DNA of 64,000 nucleotides, taken from positions 1,116,001 to 1,180,000 of the forward strand of contig JARUPY010000398.1 of NCBI GenBank assembly GCA_029817715.1, written 5' to 3'. Every line of letters begins with the position of its first letter. Positions within the stretch are counted from its first letter, which is position 1. The notes under the pieces were generated by a model. The model made no database searches and was not told the origin of the DNA. It saw only the letters and a list, made by a program, of their open reading frames with translations. The position numbers and the translations under genes are program-made. Source of the DNA: Melastoma dodecandrum (Eukaryota > Streptophyta > Magnoliopsida > Myrtales > Melastomataceae). Below are positions 18,914 to 28,180 of the stretch, one piece after another.

Positions 18914-19627
18914 TTAACGCGGCCTTTCCGGGTCGAACCCTTCGAAGACGATCTGCGCGTCGGCGCGCGCCGCGTGGGCCGCTTGCTCGTGGGTGCGGAC
19001 GGTCCAGGTCGAGCGCGGACGATCCGGCCGGCGTGCCGCGATCGTCGCGACGTCGGCGATCGACCAGGAGACGAAATCGGCAGCCTCGAGCGCCGCGTCG
19101 GACGGTGCGCCGCCGTCCTCGGGCGGACCGACGAGCCCGATCGGACAGGGCGGCTCTTGCGTCCGCAGGAAGGTGACCACGGCCGGATCGAAGCTTTCGA
19201 GGGCGATCACCCCGCGATAGCGCCGCGCGATGCCGAGCGTGCGCGCCGCCAGGCGCATGTCGCCCGGCGGCTGCGTCTTGATCTCGACGACAAGCGGGAC
19301 GCGGCCCCCGATCACGTTGAGGAAGCCCGCGAGCGTCGGGATCGTGTCGGCGCTGCCGCGCAGCGCAAGCGTCTCGAGCGTCGCGGCGGTGGCGGTCGCG
19401 ACCGCGCCCGATGCGCCCGTCAGCCGGTCGAGCGTGGCGTCGTGGAACACCATCGCCTCACCGTCGGCAGAGAGCTGGACGTCGCATTCGACGCCGAAGC
19501 CCGCGGCGATCGCCGCGCGCGCTGCCGCGCAGCTGTTCTCGACGGGGCCGGGGGCCCCGCAGGCATGCAGCCCGCGATGCGCGATGGGCCGCGCGAAGAG
19601 CGCCGCCAGGGCTACGTCCCGGCTCAC
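18914..19627 (-). CDS. glycerophosphodiester phosphodiesterase
   Basis: 237 residues of the GDPD TIM-barrel family: IAHRGLHACGAPGPVENSCA carries the catalytic HRG and the E-N pair; GFGVECDVQLSADGEAMVFH supplies E, D and the second His; VPLVVEIKTQ the third acidic site. It hydrolyses glycerophosphodiesters to an alcohol and glycerol-3-phosphate. There is no signal peptide, so it is cytosolic. The GTG start overlaps the RidA stop as GTGA, indicating one operon. Confidence 0.9.
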   Translation of the reverse strand: MSRDVALAALFARPIAHRGLHACGAPGPVENSCAAARAAIAAGFGVECDVQLSADGEAMVFHDATLDRLTGASGAVATATAATLETLALRGSADTIPTLAGFLNVIGGRVPLVVEIKTQPPGDMRLAARTLGIARRYRGVIALESFDPAVVTFLRTQEPPCPIGLVGPPEDGGAPSDAALEAADFVSWSIADVATIAARRPDRPRSTWTVRTHEQAAHAARADAQIVFEGFDPERPR

Positions 19628-20094
19628 TCGACCAGGAACATCGCCTCGACCTCGACCGCCGAATCGAGCGGCACCTCGGCGACGCCGATGGTCGAGCGTG
19701 CATGCCGGCCCTTGTCACCCAGCACCTCCACGATGAGGTCGGAGGCTCCGTTCATGATCGGGGCGATCGCCGAGAATCCGGGTGCGGTGTTCATGAAGCC
19801 GCCGAGGCGCACGCAGCGCGCGATGCGCTCCAGATCGCCGAGCACCGCCTTCGCCTGCGCCAGGACGTTGATCGCACAAAGCCGCGCTGCGGCCTTGGCG
19901 TCGGCCTCCGACACGCCGGCGCCGATCTTGCCCTTGTGCGCCTCGGCGATCTTGCCGTCCGCCCCGAGGGCGAGCTGGCCCGAGACGAGGAGGAACGAGC
20001 CGGCTAGCACGGCCGGCACGTAGTTCGCGACCGGGGCGGCGGGCGTCGGCAATTGGATGCCGAGGTCGTTCAGGCGGGTCTCGATCGCGCTCAT
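19624..20094 (-). CDS. RidA/YjgF family protein
   Basis: 156 residues starting MSAIETRLNDLGIQLPTPAA with the RidA core (SFLLVSGQLALGADGKI, FSAIAPIMNGASDLIVEVLG). RidA family members deaminate reactive enamine/imine intermediates. This longer subtype often lacks the family arginine found in canonical RidA; its activity may differ. First gene of the ridA-GDPD pair, divergent from eipB. Confidence 0.88.
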   Translation of the reverse strand: MSAIETRLNDLGIQLPTPAAPVANYVPAVLAGSFLLVSGQLALGADGKIAEAHKGKIGAGVSEADAKAAARLCAINVLAQAKAVLGDLERIARCVRLGGFMNTAPGFSAIAPIMNGASDLIVEVLGDKGRHARSTIGVAEVPLDSAVEVEAMFLVE

Positions 20095-20229
20095 GCGGGC
20101 AGGTCCTTCAATCTGGAGCGCGCGAGGTCTATGCGGATCGCCGGCAGGCGTGCAAGGGCGCTCCCCATTTCCGCCATGGGCGGCGGGCAGGGTCGCCGCG
20201 CACGTTCGATCGATGGGCGGAGGGGTTGG

Positions 20230-21087
20230 ATGCCGCGGCGCGCTTTGGGGTTTTGGGCCGGCATCTGCGCCGCCGGGCTGCTCGCGATCCCCGTCCGGGC
20301 GGAAGGGCCTGCGCTGCCGTCCGCCGTCACCCGCCAGGCGGCGTCCGCCGGCGTTCCGCTCGCCTCGCACCGCGCCACCTACACCGTGACGCTGCTGCGC
20401 GCGACGGGCAGCAAGAGCCCGACTTCGGCACGCGGCAGGGTCGCCTACGAGTTCACCGGGTCCGATTGCGCGGGCTACAGCCAGGTGTTCCGGCAGGTCA
20501 CGCAGCTTCAGCCCGCCGAAGGCGACACGCGCCTCTCCGACATGCGCTCCGCGACCTACGAGGATCCGGAGGAGACGAACTTCTCCTTCAACGTGCGCAC
20601 CGTGATCGACGGCAACCCGGCCGAGGTCGTCGACGGCTCCGCCAGCAAGACGAAGACAGACGTGCTGGCGATCCGCCTCTCGAAGCCGGCGGCGCAGACG
20701 GTCTCCGTCGACAACGAGGTGCTGTTTCCCACCGCACATCTGCGCCGGATCATCGCCGCCGCCAAGGCGGGCGAGCGCATGCTGAACGTCAAGGTGTTCG
20801 ACGGCTCGGACGACGGCAAGAAGGTCTACGACACGACGACGATCATCGGGCGGCAGGTCACGACGCCGGCCGCCGACGCCCCGACATTGGGCAAATTGGC
20901 GCGCTGGCCGGTGACGATCAGCTATTTCGACAAAGGCCGCCACGACGAGGAGCCGGCCTACACGCTCGGCTTCGAGCTGTATGAGAACGGCGTCTCGCGC
21001 GCGCTGCGCTTCGACTACGGCGATTTCGTCCTCGCGGGCGAGCTCTCTTCGCTCGACATCCTGCCGGCCGAGACCTGCAAGCGCTGA
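20230..21087 (+). CDS. EipB-family cell envelope protein (DUF1849)
   Basis: 285 residues from ATG 20230, starting with a signal peptide (MPRRALGFWAGICAAGLLAI, cleavage after VRA). The family pattern is clear: LASHRATYTVTLLRATGS, RVAYEFTGSDCAGYSQVF, FPTAHLRRIIAAAKAGERM and VFDGSDDGKKVYDTTTIIG. EipB of Brucella is a periplasmic beta-spiral protein needed for envelope integrity, stabilised by a disulfide; the matching cysteines here are C80 and C283 (ETCKR). It ends four bases from the stop of the convergent dinB. Confidence 0.88.
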   Translation: MPRRALGFWAGICAAGLLAIPVRAEGPALPSAVTRQAASAGVPLASHRATYTVTLLRATGSKSPTSARGRVAYEFTGSDCAGYSQVFRQVTQLQPAEGDTRLSDMRSATYEDPEETNFSFNVRTVIDGNPAEVVDGSASKTKTDVLAIRLSKPAAQTVSVDNEVLFPTAHLRRIIAAAKAGERMLNVKVFDGSDDGKKVYDTTTIIGRQVTTPAADAPTLGKLARWPVTISYFDKGRHDEEPAYTLGFELYENGVSRALRFDYGDFVLAGELSSLDILPAETCKR

Positions 21088-21091
21088 CGGG

Positions 21092-22369
21092 TCACCGCCG
21101 CCCCGCACGTCCGAGCGTGATGCCGCGGACCAGCGCCTCCGCCCCGAACTTTGCGCGCACCGCATCGATCGCCTGCGCCGTCGCCTTCTCGCGCGGGAGG
21201 CGCGCATCGAGCAAATCGGCCTGGTCCGCCTCCGCCGCGGGCTTCAGGTCGGCGGCGCCGATTCCGATCAGACGGTAGCGGGTGCCATCGAGCTCGGGGG
21301 CGAGCAGGGCGCGGCCGACTTCGAAGAGCCGTGCGGCGAGCTGTGTCGGCGCGATCGGGGAGCGCGAGCGCGTGCGAAGCTGGAAGTCGCGCGTCTTCAG
21401 CTTGAGCACGACGCCGGAGGCCGCGAGCTCCGCCTGACCGAGGCGCAGCGCCACTTTCTCGCACAGATGGTAGAGGATCGGCAGAAGATCGTCGGGCGTG
21501 GCCAGATCCTCGCTGAACGTCGTCTCGGAGGAGACGCTCTTCGCCTCTCGGCCGGTCGAGACGGGGCGCGTGTCGATACCCTGCGCCAGCCACCAGAGGC
21601 TCGACCCCTCGCTCCCGATCCGCCGTGCGAACTCCTTTTCGCTGCAATCCTGGATGTCGCCGATCGCCGTGAAGCCGCGCGCCGCGAGGCGCTGCTGGGT
21701 CACGGCGCCGACGCCCCAAATCGCCCCGACGGGCCGCGGCCGCAGAAATGCGGCGGCCTCGCCGCGGCCGATGATCGTGAAGCCACGCGGCTGGTCGAGA
21801 TCGGAGGCGAGCTTTGCCAAGAACTTGCAATCGCTCAGCCCGACGGACACGGTGATGCCGACTTCGCGCTCGATCCGATCGGCGAAGCGCGCCAGGGTCA
21901 CGGCCGGCGCCGCGCCGTGGACGGCTGTGGTGCCGGAAAGATCGAGGAAGGCCTCGTCGATCGAAACGGCTTGAACGAGGGGCGTGAGGTCGAACATCAT
22001 CGCGCGCACCTGGCGCCCAACGCTCGAATATTTCGCCATGTCCGGCTTCACGACCGTGGCATGCGGGCAGAGCTTCAGCGCCTTGAACATCGGCATGGCG
22101 GAGCGGACGCCGAAGATGCGGGCGTTGTAGCAGGCGGGGAGTACGACCCCGCGCCGGCTGCCGCCGACGATGATCGCCTTGTCGCGCAGCTCCGGATTGT
22201 CGCGCTTCTCGATCGCCGCCTAGAAGGCATCGCAGTCGATATGCGCGATCGAGAGCGTCGCGAGCTCGCCGTGCGCGACCATGCGGGGGGATCCGCAGGC
22301 GGGACATCGGGCGGGCACCGGAGCCGAGGCCTGCCGCGCGAAGCAGTCGCGACAAAAGCCGGCGCTCAT
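21092..22369 (-). pseudogene. dinB: DNA polymerase IV with an internal stop
   Basis: The full frame from ATG 22369 would give 425 codons with the alphaproteobacterial layout: N-terminal zinc-ribbon (CRDC and CPAC), then the Y-family palm starting IAHIDCDAF, then SIDEAFLDLSGTTAV, SVGLSDCKFLAKLASDL and the little finger. Codon 50 (22222-22220) is TAG, directly after DAF. In DinB homologues this position is the second aromatic of the pair, the steric-gate residue (F13 in E. coli). As read, the protein is cut after 49 residues; an internal restart at 22096 would lack the first catalytic Asp. It could be a real nonsense mutation or a single-base error. Confidence 0.85.
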
Positions 22370-22680
22370 CAGGGCGCGTGCTCGGGAGACAGGGCGATGC
22401 GGAGGCGGTCGAGCGCCGCCGGGTCGTGGCCCGCCTGCCGCGCGAAGGCGACGAAGCTCGCCTCGTCGGTGGCGAGATGGTCGAGCAGGCTTCCCGCGAA
22501 GGTCGGGCTCGCGGCGGCGGTCCTCAGGTCGGCGGGCGCCAGTCCCGTTTCGGCGAAGAAGCGGGCGAGCCGATCCTCGTCCGCCGCGATGAAGGCGAGC
22601 GCTTCTGCGGCGAGCGCGTCGACCTCCTCGCGCGGGGGCCGGCGCGGCCTGTGAACATCGGGCGCGGGGCGGCGAGTCAC
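22369..22680 (-). CDS. DUF3572 family protein
   Basis: 103 residues, largely helical, with the DUF3572 pattern (ALAAEALAFIAADEDRLARF, FFAETGLAPADLRTAA, LLDHLATDEASFVAFA). Function unknown. Its stop overlaps the dinB start by one base (TGATG), so the two are translationally coupled. The gene starts 104 bp before the divergent divK. Confidence 0.82.
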   Translation of the reverse strand: MTRRPAPDVHRPRRPPREEVDALAAEALAFIAADEDRLARFFAETGLAPADLRTAAASPTFAGSLLDHLATDEASFVAFARQAGHDPAALDRLRIALSPEHAP

Positions 22681-22784
22681 CGGTGCGATTTTCCTTTCGT
22701 CAACGTGTCGGCCATATAGTCCGCCTCAGGGCCGCAGCTGTCCCACGAAGATAGCTCAAAGTCGCGATCGGCCAGAGTCGGGCT

Positions 22785-23159
22785 ATGCCAAAACGCGTGC
22801 TGATCGTTGAGGACAACGAGTTGAACATGAAGCTGTTCAACGACCTCCTGGAGGCGAATGGCTATGCGACGATCCAGACCCGCAGCGGGACGGAGGCCGT
22901 GGAGCTGGCGCGGGCGAACAAGCCCGATCTGATCTTGATGGACATCCAGCTGCCGGGCGTCTCCGGTCTCGACGTGATCCGGTGGATCAAGGCCGAGGAC
23001 GACCTCAAGACCATTCCGGTCATCGCGATCACCGCCTTCGCGATGAAGGGCGACGAGGAGAAGATCCGGCAGGGCGGCTGCGAGGCCTACCTTTCCAAGC
23101 CGATCTCGGTCGTCAAATTCCTTGAGACCGTGCGGACCTATTCATCAGATCCGGCCTGA
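22785..23159 (+). CDS. divK: single-domain response regulator DivK
   Basis: A 124-residue receiver domain with phospho-acceptor D53 ([13 protein letters not shown]), acidic pocket V-E-D-N at 8-11, and K105 in AYLSKPISV. DivK is the polarity and cell-cycle regulator of alphaproteobacteria, acting with DivJ/PleC on CtrA control. Assignment is supported by the pleD gene 15 bp downstream, the Caulobacter-type divK-pleD operon. Confidence 0.93.
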   Translation: MPKRVLIVEDNELNMKLFNDLLEANGYATIQTRSGTEAVELARANKPDLILMDIQLPGVSGLDVIRWIKAEDDLKTIPVIAITAFAMKGDEEKIRQGGCEAYLSKPISVVKFLETVRTYSSDPA

Positions 23160-23174
23160 TCGGGAAACATCGTC

Positions 23175-24545
23175 ATGTCCGCGCGTATCCTGATCGTCGA
23201 TGATTTCGCACCGAACCTGAAGCTGCTGGAGGCCCGCCTCTCGGCCGAATATTTCGATGTCCATGCCGTCTCGAGCGGGCCGGAGGCGCTGGCCGTCTGC
23301 GGCGCCGGGGAATGCGACATCGTGCTGCTCGACGTCATGATGCCCGACATGGACGGCTTCGAGGTCTGCCGGCGCCTGAAGCGCGATCCGCAGACCCATC
23401 ACATTCCGGTCGTCATGGTGACGGCGCTCGACCAGCCGGCCGACCGCGTTCGCGGCCTCGAGGCCGGCGCCGACGACTTCCTGACGAAGCCGCTCGACGA
23501 GACGGCGCTGATCGCGCGCGTGCGCTCGCTGACCCGACTCAAGGTGGTGCTCGACGAGCTGCGCACCCGCGCCACGACGTCGACCAGCCTCGGCATGCCG
23601 AATCCGGTGCTCTCCGCGATGCGCGAGGACGTGCGCGACGCCTCCGTGCTGCTGATCGAGGACCGCGCGTCCGCCGTCGGGCACATCCGCGCGGCCTTCG
23701 ACAAGCTGCACAAGCTCGACGTCGAGAGCGACCCGCAGGAGGCCCTCTTCAAGGGTGTCGAGGGCCAGTACGACCTCTTCATCGTCTCGATCGGCCTCCA
23801 GGGCCACGACGGCCTGCGGCTCTGTTCGCAGTTCCGCACCATCGAGCGCACGCGCCACGTGCCGATCCTCATCCTGGCCGAGAACGAGGACAAGCCGCGC
23901 GTGCTCCGCGCGCTCGACCTCGGCGTCAACGACTATCTGCTGCGCCCGCTCGACCGGAACGAGCTGACCGCGCGTGCGCGCACGCAGCTGCGGCGCAAGC
24001 GCTACGCCGACAGCCTGCGCGACAACGTCAAGGCGTCGATCGAGATGGCCGTCGTCGACATGCTGACGGGGCTGAACAACCGGCGCTACTTCGACCTCAA
24101 TTTCGCGGCCCTGGTGGATCAGGCGGCCCGGCGCGGCAAGCCGCTCTCGCTGATGGTGCTCGACATCGACCATTTCAAGAAGGTGAACGATACCTACGGC
24201 CACGACGCCGGCGATCAGATCCTCAAGATCTTCGCCGCGCGCATCCGGCGGGTCACCCGGTCGAGCGATTTCTTCTGCCGGCTCGGCGGCGAGGAATTCG
24301 CGATCCTGATGCCCGACACCGACCTCGAGGTCTCGCGCCGAGTCGCCGAGCGCATCCGCGGCGTCGTCGAACGCGACCTCTTCACCTATGATCCGGAGCG
24401 GCCGGCGATTCGCGTCACGACCTCGATCGGCCTCGCGGAGCGGCGAGGCGACAGCTCGGCCGACGTTCTGATGCGCCGCGCCGACGAGGCGCTCTACCAG
24501 TCGAAAGGGGACGGCCGGAACAAGGTCACGGCCGATGCGGCGTGA
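23175..24545 (+). CDS. pleD: diguanylate cyclase response regulator PleD
   Basis: 456 residues: receiver 1 with D53 (VLLDVMMPDMDGF), a second degenerate receiver about 155-270, and a GGDEF domain. The active-site motif is GGEEF at 371-375, and the inhibitory c-di-GMP site is RSSD at 362-365, five residues upstream. It makes c-di-GMP at the pole when phosphorylated. Organisation matches Caulobacter PleD. Confidence 0.95.
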   Translation: MSARILIVDDFAPNLKLLEARLSAEYFDVHAVSSGPEALAVCGAGECDIVLLDVMMPDMDGFEVCRRLKRDPQTHHIPVVMVTALDQPADRVRGLEAGADDFLTKPLDETALIARVRSLTRLKVVLDELRTRATTSTSLGMPNPVLSAMREDVRDASVLLIEDRASAVGHIRAAFDKLHKLDVESDPQEALFKGVEGQYDLFIVSIGLQGHDGLRLCSQFRTIERTRHVPILILAENEDKPRVLRALDLGVNDYLLRPLDRNELTARARTQLRRKRYADSLRDNVKASIEMAVVDMLTGLNNRRYFDLNFAALVDQAARRGKPLSLMVLDIDHFKKVNDTYGHDAGDQILKIFAARIRRVTRSSDFFCRLGGEEFAILMPDTDLEVSRRVAERIRGVVERDLFTYDPERPAIRVTTSIGLAERRGDSSADVLMRRADEALYQSKGDGRNKVTADAA

Positions 24546-24573
24546 GGCGGCTGTCGTCGCACCTTAATGCGCC

Positions 24574-24590
24574 TCGTTTACGGTAAACGA
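24574..24590. promoter_or_regulatory. 17-bp perfect palindrome after pleD
   Basis: TCGTTTAC at 24574-24581 is mirrored by GTAAACGA at 24583-24590 around a central G. It lies 29 bp after the pleD stop and far from the rpmG start, and no T-run follows. It could be a protein-binding site or a short hairpin. The rest of 24546-24883 has no supported gene. Confidence 0.35.
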
Positions 24591-24883
24591 ATGATGACCG
24601 GAGCCGGTCGAGATTCGCGGTTGCAAAAGCGAAGTGCAACGGTAACGTCATGTTTGCCGAACGCGTACGCATCCTGACACCAGGGGCGATTGTCGGCAGT
24701 GTGAATACCCTACGGAGTGCTCAGGTCCGCCGCATCTCCTGGGTCCGTGGGGTCGGCCGGCAGGCGGGTGGTTAGGAGTGGCCTCCTCGTACCATCCGCC
24801 GCCGGCCACCTTCCGTTCTAGAGCCTTGCCGTAGCGTCGCCAGCGATTCGCAAGCGCGGCCCACAACAAAACGGCGGCGCACA

Positions 24884-24911
24884 ACAAAAAAGGCGGCCGA
24901 CCGGCCGCCTT
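24884..24911 (-). terminator. rho-independent terminator of rpmG
   Basis: On the minus strand, AAGGCGGCC and GGCCGCCTT pair (9 bp, 4-base loop) and are followed by a run of six T. It begins 25 bp after the rpmG stop. Confidence 0.85.
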
Positions 24912-24935
24912 GGCAGAACGGACGCCGAAGCGCCC

Positions 24936-25103
24936 TTACTTGATCTTGGTTTCCTTGAACTCGACGTGCTTGCGCGCGACGGGATCGTATTTCTTGAAGC
25001 TCAGCTTGTCGGTCTTCGTGCGTGCGTTCTTGGTCGTCACGTAGAAGTAGCCGGTGTCGGCGGACGACACGAGCTTGATCTTGATCATCGCGGCTTTGGC
25101 CAT
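24936..25103 (-). CDS. rpmG: ribosomal protein L33 (bL33)
   Basis: 55 residues starting [20 protein letters not shown], the usual bL33 length, with the [14 protein letters not shown] core. It lacks the CxxC zinc pairs, so it is the zinc-independent form. ATG 25101-25103 gives the canonical start. Part of the 50S subunit. Confidence 0.95.
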   Translation of the reverse strand: MAKAAMIKIKLVSSADTGYFYVTTKNARTKTDKLSFKKYDPVARKHVEFKETKIK

Positions 25104-25225
25104 GGCGGTCTCATCCCGGCGAGCCGTCGGCCCGCAAAACAAAAAAGCGGGTCCGCCGCATGCGGCCCGCGAGGTCGGCGCACCTTAGGCAGGACGCCCA
25201 GCGTGTCAAGAGCGCGAGACGGCCC

Positions 25226-25666
25226 CTAGAGCACCACCCGCTCGGCGTGCGCTTTCGGCTCCGCGGTCTCGAACCCGTGCATTCGCAGCGCCCATTGGTA
25301 GGCGATCAGAGCGCCCTTCAAGATGGGCAGGAGCCACAGGCAAAGCAGGACGCAGAGCGTCGGCCATATCGCGAAATGATAGGCCATCGGTAGGTCAGGC
25401 CAGAACTCGTCGACGACGAGCATTGCGCCGGCTAGGACATGGCCGACCACGAGGATGGTCAGATAGGGTGGGAAATCGTCTGCGCGATGGTGATGCAACT
25501 CCTCGCCGCAGACGGCGCAAGCGTCGTTGACCTTCAGGTAGCTGTGCAGGATACGGCCGTCGCCGCAGGCCGGGCAGCGCCCGCGCAGCCCGCGCCGCAA
25601 TGCGGCCGTCACCGGGCGGGGCGGCAGCCCGGCCGCGGTAGACGGGCTTCGGTCGATGACGTTCAT
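25226..25666 (-). CDS. DUF983 membrane protein
   Basis: 146 residues. A zinc-ribbon near the N-terminus (RCPACGDGRI, then CAVCGEELHHH) precedes two hydrophobic segments (YLTILVVGHVLAGAMLV and WPTLCVLLCLWLLPILKGAL). The family is found between rnr and rpmG in many Hyphomicrobiales; function unknown. It follows rnr by 49 bp on the same strand. Confidence 0.88.
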   Translation of the reverse strand: MNVIDRSPSTAAGLPPRPVTAALRRGLRGRCPACGDGRILHSYLKVNDACAVCGEELHHHRADDFPPYLTILVVGHVLAGAMLVVDEFWPDLPMAYHFAIWPTLCVLLCLWLLPILKGALIAYQWALRMHGFETAEPKAHAERVVL

Positions 25667-25715
25667 CGTCGCTCGCCTCGAAGTGCTCGTGAAACCATCG
25701 GGTTAGTCCCGACAT

Positions 25716-28008
25716 CTAACCCATTCGCGTCCGCCTGCCAGACGACCGAACGTCACGGACCGGCCGGCGCGCCGCGCGCCGTCCACGCGGCGGCCCGTCG
25801 CCGAGCCGCTCGAAGCGCAGCGCGCCGGCGAAGGGCGCGGCTTCGACGAGACGGACGCTGATCGGATCGCCAAGCCGCAACGTCACGCCCGATCGCGACC
25901 CGACGAGCGCGTGGAAGGATTCCTCGTAGCGAAAATATTCGTCGCCCAGGGTGGCGGCGGGAATGAAACCGTCAGCGCCGGTGCCCGCGAGTTTCACGAA
26001 TAGGCCGGCGCGCGTCACGCCGGCGATGCGGCCCTCGAAGGTTGCGCCGACGCGATCCGCGAGATGGGTGGCGATCAGACGGTCGATGGTCTCGCGCTCC
26101 GCCGCCATGGCGCGGCGCTCGGCCGCCGAAATGCGCTCGGCGATGTCGGAGAGTTCGTCCTTCGTCATGTCGGGCAGTCCGCCGTCGCCGAGCCCGCAGG
26201 CGCGGATCAGCGCGCGATGCACGATGAGGTCGGCATACCGTCGGATCGGCGAGGTGAAATGGGCATAGCGGCGCAGATGCAGCCCGAAGTGGCCGTAATT
26301 GTCCGCCGTATACTCGGCCTGCGCCTGGGTGCGCAGCACGACGTCGTTGACGATCTGCTCGTGCTCGGTCCCGCGCACCTGCGCGAGAATGCCGTTGAAC
26401 TGGCCCGGCGTCACCACCTGGCCTTTTGCGAGCTTGATGCCGATCGTCTTCAGGAACTCGGCCAAGTTGTGCAGCTTCTCGACGGAGGGCTCGCCGTGCG
26501 CGCGATAGACGAGAAGCTGGCGCTTCTCCTCGAGCAGCTCGGCGGCCGCGACGTTGGCGAGGATCATGAATTCCTCGATCAGCCGATGCGCATCGAGCCG
26601 CTCGGGCGTCACGATGCGGTCCACCTTGCCGTCCTGGTCGAGAAGGATCTTGCGCTCGGGGAGGTCGAGATCGAGCGGCTTGCGCAGGTCGCGCGCGGCC
26701 CTCAGCGAGGCGTAAGCGGCCCAGAGCGGCTCGAGGATCTCGTCGCGGATCGGTCCGGTCGCGGCATCCGGCGCGCCGTCGATCGCCGCCTGCGCCTGCA
26801 CGTAGGAGAGCTTGGCGCGCGAACGCATCATGATGCGGTGCAGACTGTGCCGGCGCTTCTTGCCCTTGGCGTCGATCACCATGCGCATCGCCAGCGCCGG
26901 GCGGTCCTCGCGTTCGCGGAGCGAGCAGAGATCGTTCGAGATGCGCTCGGGCAGCATCGGCACGACGCGGTCCGGGAAATAGACCGAATTGCCGCGCTCC
27001 AGGGCCTCGCGGTCGAGGGCGGAATGGGGCCGCACATAGGCCGCCACGTCGGCGATCGCCACCGTGAGCACGAAGCCGCCCGGGTTCTCCGGGATCGTCG
27101 TCGGGCGCGGCGTGGACCGCGTCGTCGTGGTCCTTCGCGTCCGGCGGATCGATCGTCACCAGGGGCAGGCCGCGCCAATCCTCGCGGCCGGCGAGAGTCG
27201 CGGGACGCGCGCGCTCGGCCTCGACGAGAGTCTCCGGACGGAAGACGTTCGGAATGCGATGCGTGTGAATCGCAATCAGGCTCACGGCCTTTTCGCTCGA
27301 CAGCGAGCCGATGCGCTCGACGACCTTGGCGCTCGGCAGCCCGAGGCGATGGCTCTTGAGCACGTCCACGGCGACGAGATCGCCGTCCTGCGCCGCGCCT
27401 TGGTCTCCCTCGCGCACGAAAAAGGCGCCGCGGTTCGCCGTTTTCTTGTCGACGGGAAACACCTGCCCGCCGGCACCCGGCGTCGCCCCGGCCCGATAGA
27501 TGCCGAGCACCTGGCTGCGCGCCTTCGCAAGCACTTTGACGATGCGCCCCGTATACGCCGGCTCGGTGCCGCGGGCGTCGCGGATCGGCTCGGTGCGCAC
27601 GAGCGCGCGATCGCCGAGACCGGGCGCCGGCAGGCCGGGCCGCGCCTTGCGCGGCAGGTGCAGCACGATCGTCGGCGCGTGCCCCTGCGCCTCGTCCCAG
27701 TCGACGGGTTTGGCGAGGAGGTCGCCGTCACGGTCGCGGGGGAAGATCTCGGCGACGATCGTGGGGGGCAGGGCGCCGGGCCTGGCGAGGTGTTTTCGGC
27801 GCCGCTCGATCGCGCCGGCCTCCTCCATCTCCTTGAGGACGCGCTTGAGGCCGATCTTGTCGCTGCCCTTGAGCTGGAAGGCTCGCGCGATCTCGCGCTT
27901 GCCGATCTTCGCCGGCGCCCGCTCGCCGGCGCTCTCGCGCTCCCGCGCGATGAACGCGAGGATCTCGTCCTGCGAGGGGAGCGGCGGGCTGCCCGTCTTC
28001 TTGCTCAT
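25716..28008 (-). pseudogene. rnr: ribonuclease R, frameshifted
   Basis: The first frame (28008 to about 27094) has the N-terminal winged helix (SQDEILAFIARERESAG), the cold-shock region and the start of the RNB catalytic domain with DPPDAKDHDDAVHA. Similarity then continues in another frame from VLTVAIADVAAYVRPHSALD through the rest of RNB and the S1 domain (FEGRIAGVTRAGLFVKLAG) to the stop at 25716. The jump is at a three-base run (plus strand GGG, 27091-27093), where one base fewer would restore the family reading. RNase R degrades structured RNA 3'-5'. One extra base in a run may be a sequencing error. Confidence 0.88.
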
Positions 28009-28020
28009 GACCCACGATCT

Positions 28021-28166
28021 CCCTTCTCCCGCTCGCGGGAGAAGGTGGCCCCGCGGAGCGGGGTCGGATGAGGGTTGGTTCCATATGAGGCGGCGAAGCG
28101 TTGGAAAGACCCCTCATCCGTCACGGCTGCGCCGAGACACCTTCCCCCGCGGACGGGAGAAGGGGA
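28021..28166. repeat. inverted pair of REP-like palindromes
   Basis: 28021-28074 starts with a CCCTTCTCCC-GCTCGC-GGGAGAAGG hairpin and ends CGGATGAGGG. The sequence at 28110-28166 is a diverged copy in opposite orientation (CCCCTCATCCG to GGGAGAAGGGG). Such elements are scattered through intergenic DNA of many Hyphomicrobiales. This one separates rnr from topA. Confidence 0.7.
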
Positions 28167-28180
28167 GCGGAGGGGCATGA

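Noticed and set aside
28021..28166. Terminator for rnr or topA
   Set aside because: The hairpins match a dispersed REP-like palindrome in opposite orientations and lie between a start and a stop, with no T-run.
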